Below, piece after piece: positions 11,801-20,520 of a DNA stretch of 64,000 bases. Positions within the stretch are counted from its first letter, which is position 1. Each line of letters begins with the position of its first letter. The notes below the pieces were generated by a model. It was not told where the DNA came from. It saw nothing but the letters and a program-made list of their open reading frames with translations, and searched no databases. Both the position numbers and the translations under genes were made by a program. The DNA lies in the NCBI GenBank assembly GCA_947623455.1, contig OX392538.1, positions 6,448,001-6,512,000 on the forward strand. The letters run 5' to 3'. Source of the stretch: Mimachlamys varia. Taxonomy: Eukaryota > Mollusca > Bivalvia > Pectinida > Pectinidae.

Positions 11801-14800
11801 CACAAACTTTGTCAGGCTTCATCCAAGAAACCTTTCAGCCAAATATCATGCTTCTAGGGCTTTTGGTAATTCAGAAGAAGTCCTTTGAAAGTGTTAAGAG
11901 ATTTGACTCCTGTGACCTTGAATATAGGTAAAGGTCATTTCTTTTCACAACTTTTGTCGGGCTTCATCCAAGGAACCTTTCAGCCAAATATTATGCTTCT
12001 AGGGCTTTTGGTTTGAATGTTTTAACAGATTTGACCCTTGTGACCTTGAATATAAGTCAAGGTCATTCCTTTTCCCAAACTTTGTCGGGCTTCACCCAAG
12101 GAACCTGTCAGCCAAATATCATGCTTCTATCGCATTTGGTATTTCAGAAGAAGTCGTTTAAAGGTTTGAACAGATTTGACCCATGTGACCTTGAATATAG
12201 GTCAAGGTCATTTCTTTGCACAAACTTTGTCGGGCTTCATCCAAGAAACCTTTCAGCCAAATATCATGCTTCTAGGGACTTTGGTAATTCAGCAGAAGTC
12301 GTTTGAATGTTTTAACAGTTTTGACTCCTGTGACCTTTAATATAGGTCAAGGTCATTTCTTTTCTCAAACTTTGTTGGACTTCATCCAAGGAACCTTTCC
12401 ACCAAATATTATGCTTCTAGGGATTTTGATATTTCAGCAGAAGTCATTTAAAGGTTTTAACAGATTTGACTCCTGTGACCTTGAATATGAGTCAAGGTCA
12501 TTTCTTTTCGCAAACTTTGTCGGGCTTCATCCAAGAAACCTTTCAGCCAAATACCATGTTTCTAGGTCTTTATATATTTCAGAAGAAGTCATTTACAGGT
12601 TTTAACAGATTTGACCCCTGTGACCTTGAATATAAGTCTAGGTCATTTCTTTTCGCAAACTTTGTCGGGCTTCATCCAAGAAACCTTTCAGCCAAATACC
12701 ATACTTCTAGGGATTATGGTTTATTAGAAGAAGTGGTTTAAAGATTAAAATAGATTTAACCTCACTGTGACCTTGAATATGGGTCAAGGTCGTTTCTTTT
12801 CGCAAACTTTATTCAGCTTCATCCGAGAAAGCTACTGGTCAAATATGAGGTCTCTATGGCAAACGGTATTTTAGAAGTAGTTGTTTGAAGGTTTCAACAT
12901 TTTTTACCCCTGTGACCTTGAAAGTAGGTTAAAGTGATTTTTTTTTCGCAAACTTTGTTCAGCTCCTTCCAAGTAAGCTACCAGCTAAATTTCATGTTAC
13001 TAGGCCTTTTGGTATTTTAGTAGAAGTCGTTTAAAGGAAAAAGTTGACGGACGCAGGACGGACGGACGGACGACGGATGCTGCACCATCACATAAGCTCA
13101 CTTGGCCCTTCGGGCCAGGTGAGCTAAAAATTACCACTGTAATACCACAGTATTCTAGGCAAAGTACTGCGGTACAATTCTTATAATACCCCCTGTATAT
13201 TTTGGCTAGCTTTATATATGGTCTCTGACTAGTTTTTTTCTTTTTTTTTCTGAAGCCAATCAACAAGGCACCTGTCATAAGTGTACATGTCTCATGTCAC
13301 ATTAGGTCTTTTGGTTGTTGTGATCAAGATGGCAATTGAAAAGATTTATATTTACATTATTTCTAGAACAGTTCGAGAAGTGTCCTGATCTCAAGTTCTA
13401 GAACAAGTGTTTTAATGATCTACTACATATACATTGAAGCAATTTGTCTTTTGGTTGTTGTTCTGTATACGTACATTTTGTATATCATTCATGTAAGTCA
13501 GGTATTTGGAGAATATGTATTTGACTATGACCTGGTGAAATGGTGACTGCCATTTTTGTGGGTAATATTATGGATTCCACAGTGAGCTGATTGTTTAATG
13601 ACCTATAATGAATTTTATTTTACTTGATACGGTAATGTACAAATGCATAAGTTTTAATTTTTGCTGAAAGTTTTATAGACAAAAAGCATGTTAATCCCCT
13701 TTAATATAAAGTCAAGGCTTACTGGAAAGAAGTGGTTCTGTACAGTCAAGGCCTGTAAGGGCTGGAAAGAAGTGGTTCTGTACAGTCAAGGCCTGTAAGG
13801 GCTGGAAAGAAGTGGTTCTGTACAGTCAAGGCCTGTAAGGGCTGGAAAGGATTGGTCCTGTACAGTCAAGGCCTGTTAGGACTGGAAAGGATTGGTTCTG
13901 TATATAGTCAAGGACTGTTAAGACTGGAAAGGAGTGGTCCTGTACAGTCAAGGCCTGTTATAGGGCTGGAAAGGATTGGTTCTGTACAGTCAAGACCTGT
14001 AAGGGCTGGAAAGAAGTGGTTCTGTACAGTCAAGGCCTGTAAGGGCTGGAAAGAAGTGGTTCTGTACAGTCAAGGCCTGTAAGGGCTGGAAAGAAGTGGT
14101 TCTGTACAGTCAAGGCCTGTTAGGACTGGAAAGGATTGGTTCTGTATATAGTCAAGGACTGTTAAGACTGGAAAGGAGTGGTCCTGTACAGTCAAGGCCT
14201 GTTATAGGGCTGGAAAGGATTGGTTCTGTACAGTCAAGGACAGTTAGGGCGGGAAAGGAGTGGTTCTGTACAGTCAAGGCCTGTTAGGGCTGGAAAGGAG
14301 TGGTTCTGTATAGTCAAGGCCTGTTAGGGCGGGAAAGGATTGGTTCTGTATAGTCAAGGACAGTTAGGGCGGGAAAGGATTGGTCCTGTACAGTCAAGGA
14401 CTGTTAGGGCTGGAAAGGACTGGTCCTGTATAGTCAAGGCCTGTTAGGGCGGGAAAGGATTGTTCCTGTATAGTCAAGGCCTGTTAGGGCGGGAAAGGAT
14501 TGAGTGGTATTTAAATTTTTCTTTGAACTCAACCACATGAAGTTCGGTTTATTTAATGAGAACTTTTCAAGGGTGAAAGGATTCTCAAACAACCTCCTGG
14601 TAATGTCATATACAGACTGTATATGTGCCAGTGTCTAAGTCACTCTGTTATTAATATAAATGTAATGTATGCATTAAGATATTAGTCTTATAATGTGTAA
14701 CTGAATATTAATTACACCTTGCCAGTGTTGTGGTGCATTATTTTACAAAGCAATTGCACATTACGAAATTTGAAACGTTAACTGTTACACAATGTAAGTT

Positions 14801-17800
14801 CTACATGTTACGGTGGTCTGTCCTGATCAACAGTTGAGATTTATTATAGATCTACTATAGATACCAGCCATGTTTACACAGCATTACATGAGCCCCGGCC
14901 CGTGTACACCAATATAACGGTAAACTGATTGTGGCCCCAATCTGAAGTACAACAAATCTTGCATAATCTATTTAAACCTTAATTGTTAGTGACTGAACAT
15001 TTTTTACAAGGTGTAGCAGGTAAGGACAGTCCATGCCATTCACTGGCAAATCACATTTAGTTAGTGGCCTTGGGAGTAATCACAATTGGCAGAATGTGTG
15101 TCTAGAATTTAAAGGGTATGTCGCGACGTCCCTGGTTTGAATCTGTCTCACTTTACGTTGTACTTTTTCTATATATACACCTGTAGCTATTTGATCAGAT
15201 TTGAGTCTTCTAGATGTCAGGACCAGCAATGCACCCTAGCAATTCTCGTGCTATTATGTAAAAAAACATTTTAGTTCTTGATATAGCATTCAAATTTATC
15301 ACATGATTGGTCTAGATCTGTTACACAGTGAATGTGCCTGTGTAATATATATAGTCGAACCTTGTTATCTCAGAGTCGACAGGACCAAAAAAAAAAATTG
15401 AGTTATCAAAGCTATTTCAGCTAGTGAGTTTGAATGCTACTGTAAAGCTTGGCCGTGCCGACAAAATACTTTTCAAGAATTAAACATGGTCTTCGTTGAG
15501 TTCCAGATAATAACATTCTAGTGCAGGTAACTTTGTTACATTCATGTAGATTGTATAAATACCCTACCGCAAATTTGATATTGGCTGTAAGTATCAATTG
15601 TTCTTACATGACGTCAGTGCATCCATGGCTTAAAGTGTAACTGTAGTGCAATTTATAGAAACTGAAATTATCAGACTCGTTGTGCCTGCATTAATACATT
15701 GTCGAAAACTGCATCGAAATTGGCAGACTGGTTACAAAGTTACAATGGGTTGAAATTTGTTATTTTACCTGTTTTGCCAAAAGCTAATCAGGCACACCGC
15801 GAACCACTAAAAGTTGTGCACACGTATTGGTGACGTCACAACAGAAACACAAGAAATTGGGTCCTATGCGTACGTCTTTAATATATATGTGTTAATGTTG
15901 TGCTTGTATCACAGTGAAATTAGCGACGTACCATATTATGGGGGTGGGGAGAGAGAATCTGAAATACCTTTGTTTTTATACTTTCATAGATATTGATTGT
16001 TCATATTCATTTTAATGTCCCATCAGATGCGCTATCATATTGTAATATTCTGTGGCATTTATAATGTTAAACATATCATTTGTCCAATTTTTATAATACC
16101 TTTGAATATTGTACATCTCAAGTTAGTGTCAATTATATTATGTAATCAGATAAGCAGCATAATCTACTGGGTCAGTTCGATAATGGCCGGAGCTAACTCC
16201 ACACGTATAATTAAGGGAAACTTGTAACTCAAATAGCAAGTGATTACCGGTATAACTTTGGAAGGAGGGGTTGAAACTAAATGGTAACAGTTGAGTGTGT
16301 GTCAGTTATCATCCACTCTTTATAACTTTAAAATTTGTTCTCTAGATCTGTAGTTTATTAGATCTTGACTTGGAATGGAATATTGAGTGTACCAATTTTT
16401 ATCAACTGAGGAAGCGATGTCGAAAAATAAGCCGGAGAGGTGCTTCAGCTGCTTAGTCTTGTATTTCGCGTTTTACAGTCCGTAATATTCTATATAATTG
16501 TATCTTTGACATACATATATATGGGATCTTAATTTCATAAAACTTGAGTAGACACTGTTTTTTTGAACTGTCAATCACTAAAGTAGGTTTTTCAAGCCGA
16601 TTTCATTCCCCTTAAATAGAGGGCGGATTCTGCATCAAAGAATTAGTGCTTCGGAAATAAGAGGTCCCAGTTGGCAAAATCATATCCGATAATAAAAAGG
16701 CCGACCAGCGGCCTCTTATGTTATAGGAGTACTGGTTACATGATGCATGTCAACCAATTTTTTAAAGACGGACAGAAGGACAGAAGGACGGAAGGACAAC
16801 CTGATTCCAGCATACCCACCCCTAACTTTGTTGGTATAATAAGAAAGTATATTGCCACAATGTCTGTACCATTCATTTCCAGGCAAGGAACACTTGGGTG
16901 AGTAACATAATTGCATCAAAAATTCTAATGTTAGCAAGGATCAGAAGTTACCTGGATTACTAGAGAACGAAAGTTCGAAAATTCAGGATCAGCAAACTTT
17001 TACTGCCAGAATCCGCTTGGCAGCCATCTTAGCTGCGATCAACATCAGTCTAAAATTTCACGTGGGAAACTTTAAATAGTAGAGTTCAGACTGATGGCCA
17101 AGATGGCTGCCGGACGGCCATCTTGGATTCTGGCAGAAAAAGTTACACTTGGGCAATGCTTGTTGTTTTGACAGGGAATTAAGGACACTCGACCCTACGT
17201 AATACAAGTTTTGATTCTCGTTTTGTGGTGACATAGCTTCCTATTTGTGTACCTGGTATTTGAAAACGGGGTACCAAATTCGTTCTACACAGTGATATGT
17301 CGCGATGTCGACAATGGCGAGATGAGAGGGAACGGTTCAAGTCTTCAACTCAAGATTGCGAGCAAATAAAGTATTGTCACGACCACTCCTATTGCAAAAC
17401 AACAACAAAGATAGATGTACACTATATTGACACATGGTCGGACACTGACAGCGACGGCAACAGTATAGAAACAGAATCGGAAGGTAGGCCTGTAGTATCG
17501 GTACAACTGGCCATGTTTTCTCAAACTGGAGAGAGGAGTCGGCGAGTGGTAGAATTATCCGTGTTGGCAGAACGTTTGCACAAGGGCTGTGCCTGGTGTC
17601 ATTATATATGCACTATTATGTTGTTGAAATATAACACAGAACGCCGGTAGTTGTTCTGTTCTAAAATGTTTTAGGCTTGTACGCATTCACAGTATGTATG
17701 TTATGTAAAAATACTTACCCACTATAAAAACTTCCTAATAGCATCAAGGGAGACAACCTTCCCTAGACACAGTTTTACATCTAGTTTTCAATAAGTAGCA

Positions 17801-18657
17801 TAAAAAGCTTGTCTGTGATATTTTGTTTCAATTTTTTGCTTGTGCTTTATGTAACTATATGATATGTAAATAATTTGACTGTGAATACTGGAATTTGTCC
17901 GCTAGATATAAAAATAACACACTTTGTAAAAATCGTTTTGTCCATTTTTCCCCCAAATAAAATATTTTTGAGGTAGCTTTTGATTTCTTTTTTTATTTTA
18001 TTGTATGTTTGTGATTTTCAACAACATTCACAAAAAAAAAATAGAAAAAAAAACATAAAATTTTGAAAAAAAAATCATTTTTTTTGTTGTTTTTTTTTTT
18101 TTACCAAAAATGAAACAAGCCATAGGAATGCTTAGATTTTCACAAAATCATCTCTACCTGGTAGCACAATCAACATATGAAAGTTTTAAAGAAATCTAGC
18201 GGTTAATTGCGAAAGGGTCGAGCCTCCTTAAATTCGTATCGTGCGTAAAAATCATGGTGCTATATTAAATCAGATAATATCAGAAATATAGGCCAGTATA
18301 TTATACGTACATGTACCGATATCGATCAGCCAGCTTACCAGCATTTTTTAAAACTGTCAATGCAAAATTAACGAAAACTTTCACAGAGACACCTAGGCCT
18401 ACTCGCTGAGTAACTAGGTCTAATTATAACAGTTAGCTATGACTTTTGTAGTTACCGGTGTTTAGGGCTTACCTTTCATATGCGAAACGTACTCCGATAA
18501 ACAGAATTCCTATAGCAAGGCTTGGCAGTAAAATATGCCTCTCTAGAGGGTAGTACACACCCGGAGGGGGGTTTTCGAAATCATCCCATGTAGCATTGCT
18601 GAGCAGCCAAAACTTTTCGTCCCAGAACCAATCTCTCAAAGCTAGAAAATTCTCCAT
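2777..18657 (-). CDS. CerS: Ceramide synthase paralog, 5' five exons only
   Basis: Coding exons in transcript order: 18473-18657, 10198-10324, 5634-5740, 4218-4275, 2777-2827. Lengths 185, 127, 107, 58, 51 nt equal those of exons 1-5 of the plus-strand gene, with the same phases and GT-AG borders. Translation gives [17 protein letters not shown], the same proline motif, the homeobox-like [13 protein letters not shown] and the first TLC segment ([19 protein letters not shown], then KPYFWD). The catalytic exon 6 and later exons are not present, since 1-2430 is satellite, so the gene is cut by the window edge. No stop or frameshift is seen in the five exons, so it is probably an active paralog. 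Introns are larger than in the plus copy (8.1, 4.5, 1.4 and 1.4 kb). Confidence 0.92.
4218..4275 (-). CDS. CerS: CerS (-) coding exon 4
   Basis: Acceptor TTTTTCAG/CTGG, donor GAT/GTAAGTT. Encodes [19 protein letters not shown] after the split Ser codon; 58 nt like its counterpart. Confidence 0.92.
5634..5740 (-). CDS. CerS: CerS (-) coding exon 3, homeobox-like segment
   Basis: Acceptor AAACAG/GATTTAG, donor TGCAG/GTATAT. Encodes [35 protein letters not shown]; nearly identical to exon 3 of the plus-strand paralog. Confidence 0.95.
6730..7200. repeat. Degenerate C-rich polypyrimidine minisatellite
   Basis: About 470 bases of imperfect units of roughly 15-20 bp around CAGTACCCCCATCCCTC. The minus strand is strongly G-rich with many G3-G5 runs. 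It lies in intron 2 of the minus CerS, so the transcript carries the G-rich strand. Open frames rich in Pro/Ser or Gly here follow from the repeat. Confidence 0.9.
9217..9545 (-). mobile_element. tRNA-headed SINE copy with internal insertion
   Basis: Same family as 46309-46535: a TTTGGTTTGGTTTATTTT end, AGGTGGAGGAAAGCC, a box B-like GGGTTTCGAAC, AACCCAGAGGTGGAGGGCT, and a box A-like complement near CACTCAGCCACTGTGG. The tRNA-like head reads from the right, so the element is on the minus strand. About 60 bases (near 9405-9465) interrupt it relative to the 46-kb copy. Confidence 0.75.
9703..10197. repeat. 37-bp minisatellite copying the exon 2 splice donor
   Basis: About 13 tandem units of consensus GATGAGTTACCTGTACCAGG plus TGAAACAGTACTACACT. 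On the minus strand each unit carries ACCTGGTACAG/GTAACTCAT, identical to the exon 2 end and 5' splice site of the minus CerS, against which the array abuts. It lies wholly in intron 2. Confidence 0.95.
10198..10324 (-). CDS. CerS: CerS (-) coding exon 2
   Basis: Acceptor GATAG/GTTATTGG, donor GTACAG/GTAACTC. Encodes [29 protein letters not shown] and a PEQDLVQ end. The last 11 coding bases and the first 9 intron bases recur in every unit of the adjacent 37-bp array (9703-10197). Confidence 0.93.
10362..10440 (+). mobile_element. Possible tRNA-like SINE head fragment
   Basis: AGTGGTCGGATGCTGCAGC resembles a box A region, and CAGGGTTTGAATCGAGC resembles box B, 40-50 bases downstream. It is short and truncated by the neighbouring tandem-core element, so the call is tentative. 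Confidence 0.35.
10441..13130. mobile_element. Pearl/Helentron-like element with 146-bp tandem core
   Basis: The left end is AACAAGAGGCCCAATGGGCC followed by CTCACCTGG. The right end has an (ACGG)n-type microsatellite (near 13047-13078), then the hairpin GGCCCTTCGGGCC and CCAGGTGAGCTAAAA. Between them are about 16 tandem units of roughly 146 bp. This architecture (unique ends, tandem core, ACGG microsatellite, terminal hairpin) is that of bivalve pearl elements, thought to be non-autonomous Helentron relatives. Each core unit contains TGACCTTGA and usually a following TCAAGGTCA. Open frames of 90-120 codons across the core are by-products of the repeat. It lies in intron 1 of the minus CerS. 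Confidence 0.85.
13715..14503. repeat. 40-bp minisatellite with a higher-order repeat
   Basis: About 19 units of GGCTGGAAAGGATTGGTTCT plus GTACAGTCAAGGCCTGTTAG. A block of six units (with diagnostic TGTATATAGTC and TTATAGGG variants) occurs twice with an offset of 244 bp. It lies in intron 1 of the minus CerS. Confidence 0.95.
14504..17182. other. Intron 1 (minus CerS), mostly unannotated
   Basis: AT-rich DNA with no supported gene. Contains a repeat fragment (16658-16905) with a (GGACAGAA)n-like microsatellite and a GGCCG...CGGCC hairpin, and a 150-bp hairpin at 16992-17151. A box B-like CTGGTTTGAATC near 15130 hints at an old SINE. Confidence 0.5.
16992..17151. repeat. Inverted-repeat hairpin (MITE-like)
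   Basis: AACTTTTACTGCCAGAATCC at the left is matched by GGATTCTGGCAGAAAAAGTT at the right. Inner pieces such as GGCAGCCATCTT and AAGATGGCTGCC also pair. The size and structure suggest a small TIR element. No clear target-site duplication was found. Confidence 0.65.
17183..18227. mobile_element. 1.05-kb TTAA-flanked TIR element
   Basis: The left end GGACACTCGACCCT and right end GGGTCGAGCCTCC are inverted repeats, with TTAA immediately outside both (17179-17182 and 18228-18231). TTAA duplications fit piggyBac- or Kolobok-type insertion. The element carries one ORF (17297-17650) and a very AT-rich 3' half with A and T homopolymers. It is non-autonomous as it stands and sits in intron 1 of the minus CerS. 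Confidence 0.7.
17297..17650 (+). CDS. Hypothetical ORF inside the TTAA-flanked element
   Basis: 117 codons, hydrophilic, with an acidic stretch ([17 protein letters not shown]) and a C-terminal [20 protein letters not shown]. The LSVLAERL...GCxxC pattern reminds me of the N-terminal part of mollusc and cnidarian Mutator-type transposase proteins, but the ORF ends soon after it, so it would be a truncated remnant. This relation comes from memory of motif shape only. It may also be a gene fragment captured by the element. No intron signals are evident. Confidence 0.35.
   Translation: MSRCRQWRDERERFKSSTQDCEQIKYCHDHSYCKTTTKIDVHYIDTWSDTDSDGNSIETESEGRPVVSVQLAMFSQTGERSRRVVELSVLAERLHKGCAWCHYICTIMLLKYNTERR
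18473..18657 (-). CDS. CerS: CerS (-) coding exon 1
   Basis: ATG at 18657-18655 with A at -3 and G at +4. Donor AAAG/GTAAGC at 18472. Encodes 61 residues plus two bases, with one membrane segment ([15 protein letters not shown]). Confidence 0.93.
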
Positions 18658-18895
18658 AGTCGGCGTAAGCCAACATCAATCAGACGCTTCACAGCTGACA
18701 GCAAAGTCGGTGAATCGAAAGTGCCTACTACAAAGAGGAATAATAAGCGGAATTGACCGGAGGCTTATTATACTACTTCAGTATCAGTAGGTGTTTCGAG
18801 GACGAGACTATACTGTGTCTGTGTATCAATTCTACCTTTTACGGGCACAGCAGGGGCTAGGCACGGACCTATGTCACTATGAAATGATTGTCAGA

Positions 18896-19025
18896 TATTT
18901 TTTTACCTTTCTCGAATATAGACCCTCCCACTACTATATATCTGTGACTATATGTCACTATGAAATGATTGTCACATATATATAGTAGTGGGAGGAGCTA
19001 TATTCGAGAAAGGTAAAAAAAAAAT
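18896..19025. repeat. Inverted repeat upstream of the minus CerS start
   Basis: ACCTTTCTCGAATATAG and CCTCCCACTACTATATAT on the left pair with ATATATAGTAGTGGGAGG and CTATATTCGAGAAAGGT on the right. Arms are about 50 bases around a 25-base loop. ATGTCACTATGAAATGATTG also occurs twice as a direct repeat (left of, and inside, the hairpin). It lies 240-370 bp upstream of the minus CerS ATG and is probably a MITE. Confidence 0.75.
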
Positions 19026-19190
19026 AATGCTCAATTCTGATTTGTTGATTTCTAAATGGAGTGGCGCTCACGGTTCGTGGGGTTCGACCTTATCTGTAAG
19101 TTCCACCAGAGACATTTAAATGGTGTGTTCTCCGAACGCAAAATTTTTTCAACAATAGATAGGTATTGTTTTTGGAAACAATGGAAAGTC

Positions 19191-19530
19191 TACGGAAGCC
19201 AATTGGTGCCAAATGTTATATGTAAAACAAATAAATCTATTGCGTTTAAACGCAATACCTTTGCAAATAAACGCAATACTTTTGCGAATAAACGCAATAC
19301 GTTTGCGAATAAACGCAAATATTTTTGCGAATAAACTATTGCGTTTATTCGCAAAAATATTTGCGTTTATTCGCAACAAATATTGCATTTATTCGCAAAA
19401 GTATTGCGTTTATTCGCAATACTTTTGCGTTTATTCACAATAATAATTGCGTTTATTCGCAAAAGTATTGCGTTTAAACGCAATAAATTATTTTTTTACG
19501 TATAACATTTGACACCAATGGGCTTCCGTA
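19191..19530. mobile_element. 340-bp TIR element with palindromic tandem core
   Basis: Terminal inverted repeats of about 45 bp (TACGGAAGCCAATTGGTGCC; the right end is its near complement) are flanked by a perfect 6-bp duplication AAAGTC (19185-19190, 19531-19536). The core is an array of GCGTTTATTCGC-type units in both orientations, bounded on each side by the same palindrome, ATTGCGTTTAAACGCAAT (19239-19256 and 19467-19484). It has no coding capacity. Confidence 0.85.
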
Positions 19531-20124
19531 AAAGTCAATTATAATTAAAAGCTGACCCATTTTTCACCTTACCTGAGATTTACTCGTGAACATCATGCAG
19601 TCAGCACTACAACTGTACAAATATTTTCTAAAATACAAGGGTACATATATAAAGAAATGAAAAGAAAGCTATCAAATGAAATATTAGCAGTTACGTAACC
19701 GCAAGATTGTACATACAAAATTTACAATCCATAAATAAACATATAAAGAAAATAATACATATTACAAATGCACCATATACTCGAGTATCACGTAATTTAC
19801 GTAAGTACGAACTGGTTCACCGCTCATCGCTGTATATTGGAATCCACTAACCGGTTCTCTTGCAATAAACACCGTGTTGAAACTGGTCAGAAAACGAGTA
19901 GAAAATGTCGCTGAAATTAGGGGCTTATAAAAGCCCACTTAAGTTGGGATTGAGCGTCAAAAATATACCTGATGCTATATGTGCTGTTTATAAGATAAGT
20001 TTTATTTAAAGTCGGCATGTCAGGTACAACAAGTAAAAACATGGGGATAAACGAATGTCATTTTCCACAGTCCATAGACGGTTTTAATTTTATTAAATTT
20101 CAGTCCGATCACGAATCCGTCAAA

Positions 20125-20386
20125 GTTCAACCCTAGTCAGGAAGTCCTACCACCAAACTGAACGTAAATAAAATAAATCATTGGGAAAGACGCGTGTTGT
20201 ACGGTCAGACAGCTAGCATGAATGACAAACTTCATTCTGAAGAAAATTCTCAAGATAAGGAAAATATAAGTGCTCGTTGGATCCAACATTTACTCACTGA
20301 CTAGCAGAAACGTATACGGGTACAAATGGCTAAGGAACTGCTGAAGAAGCACCCAAAATATTTGAAAATGGCATTTGTCGCATAAT
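20125..20386 (+). pseudogene. Mariner transposase relic
   Basis: In three short in-frame stretches it matches the 37-kb mariner copy: SGSPTTKLNVNKI, LKKILKIRKISARWIQHLLT, then MAKELLKKHPKYLKMAF. It has a stop (TAG) after LLTD and a deletion just after MTN. It is cut at 20387, where the foldback-family end CACAGGGACCTGAG begins. Dead copy. Confidence 0.75.
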
Positions 20387-20520
20387 CACAGGGACCTGAG
20401 AATTTGTTACAGCTTTTTTGGACCTAAACTAAGGTGTTTAAAGTAATTTTACAATTGGCGGGGGGGGGGGGGGGGGAGGGGGGGGGGGTAGATCAAGTTT
20501 CGACAATAATGAAAATAATT
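20387..20520 (+). mobile_element. Solo end of the CACAGGGACC foldback family
   Basis: CACAGGGACCTGAGAATTTG followed by a GGTGTTTAAAGTAATTTTAC segment matches the left arm of the 23515-24239 element. A poly-G expansion (20458-20489) replaces the GGGGTG of that copy. Only one arm is present. Confidence 0.6.

Noticed and set aside
10624..12741. Series of overlapping 90-120 codon frames
   Set aside because: They are successive registers of the 146-bp tandem core of a pearl/Helentron-like element, with stops in every frame between units.
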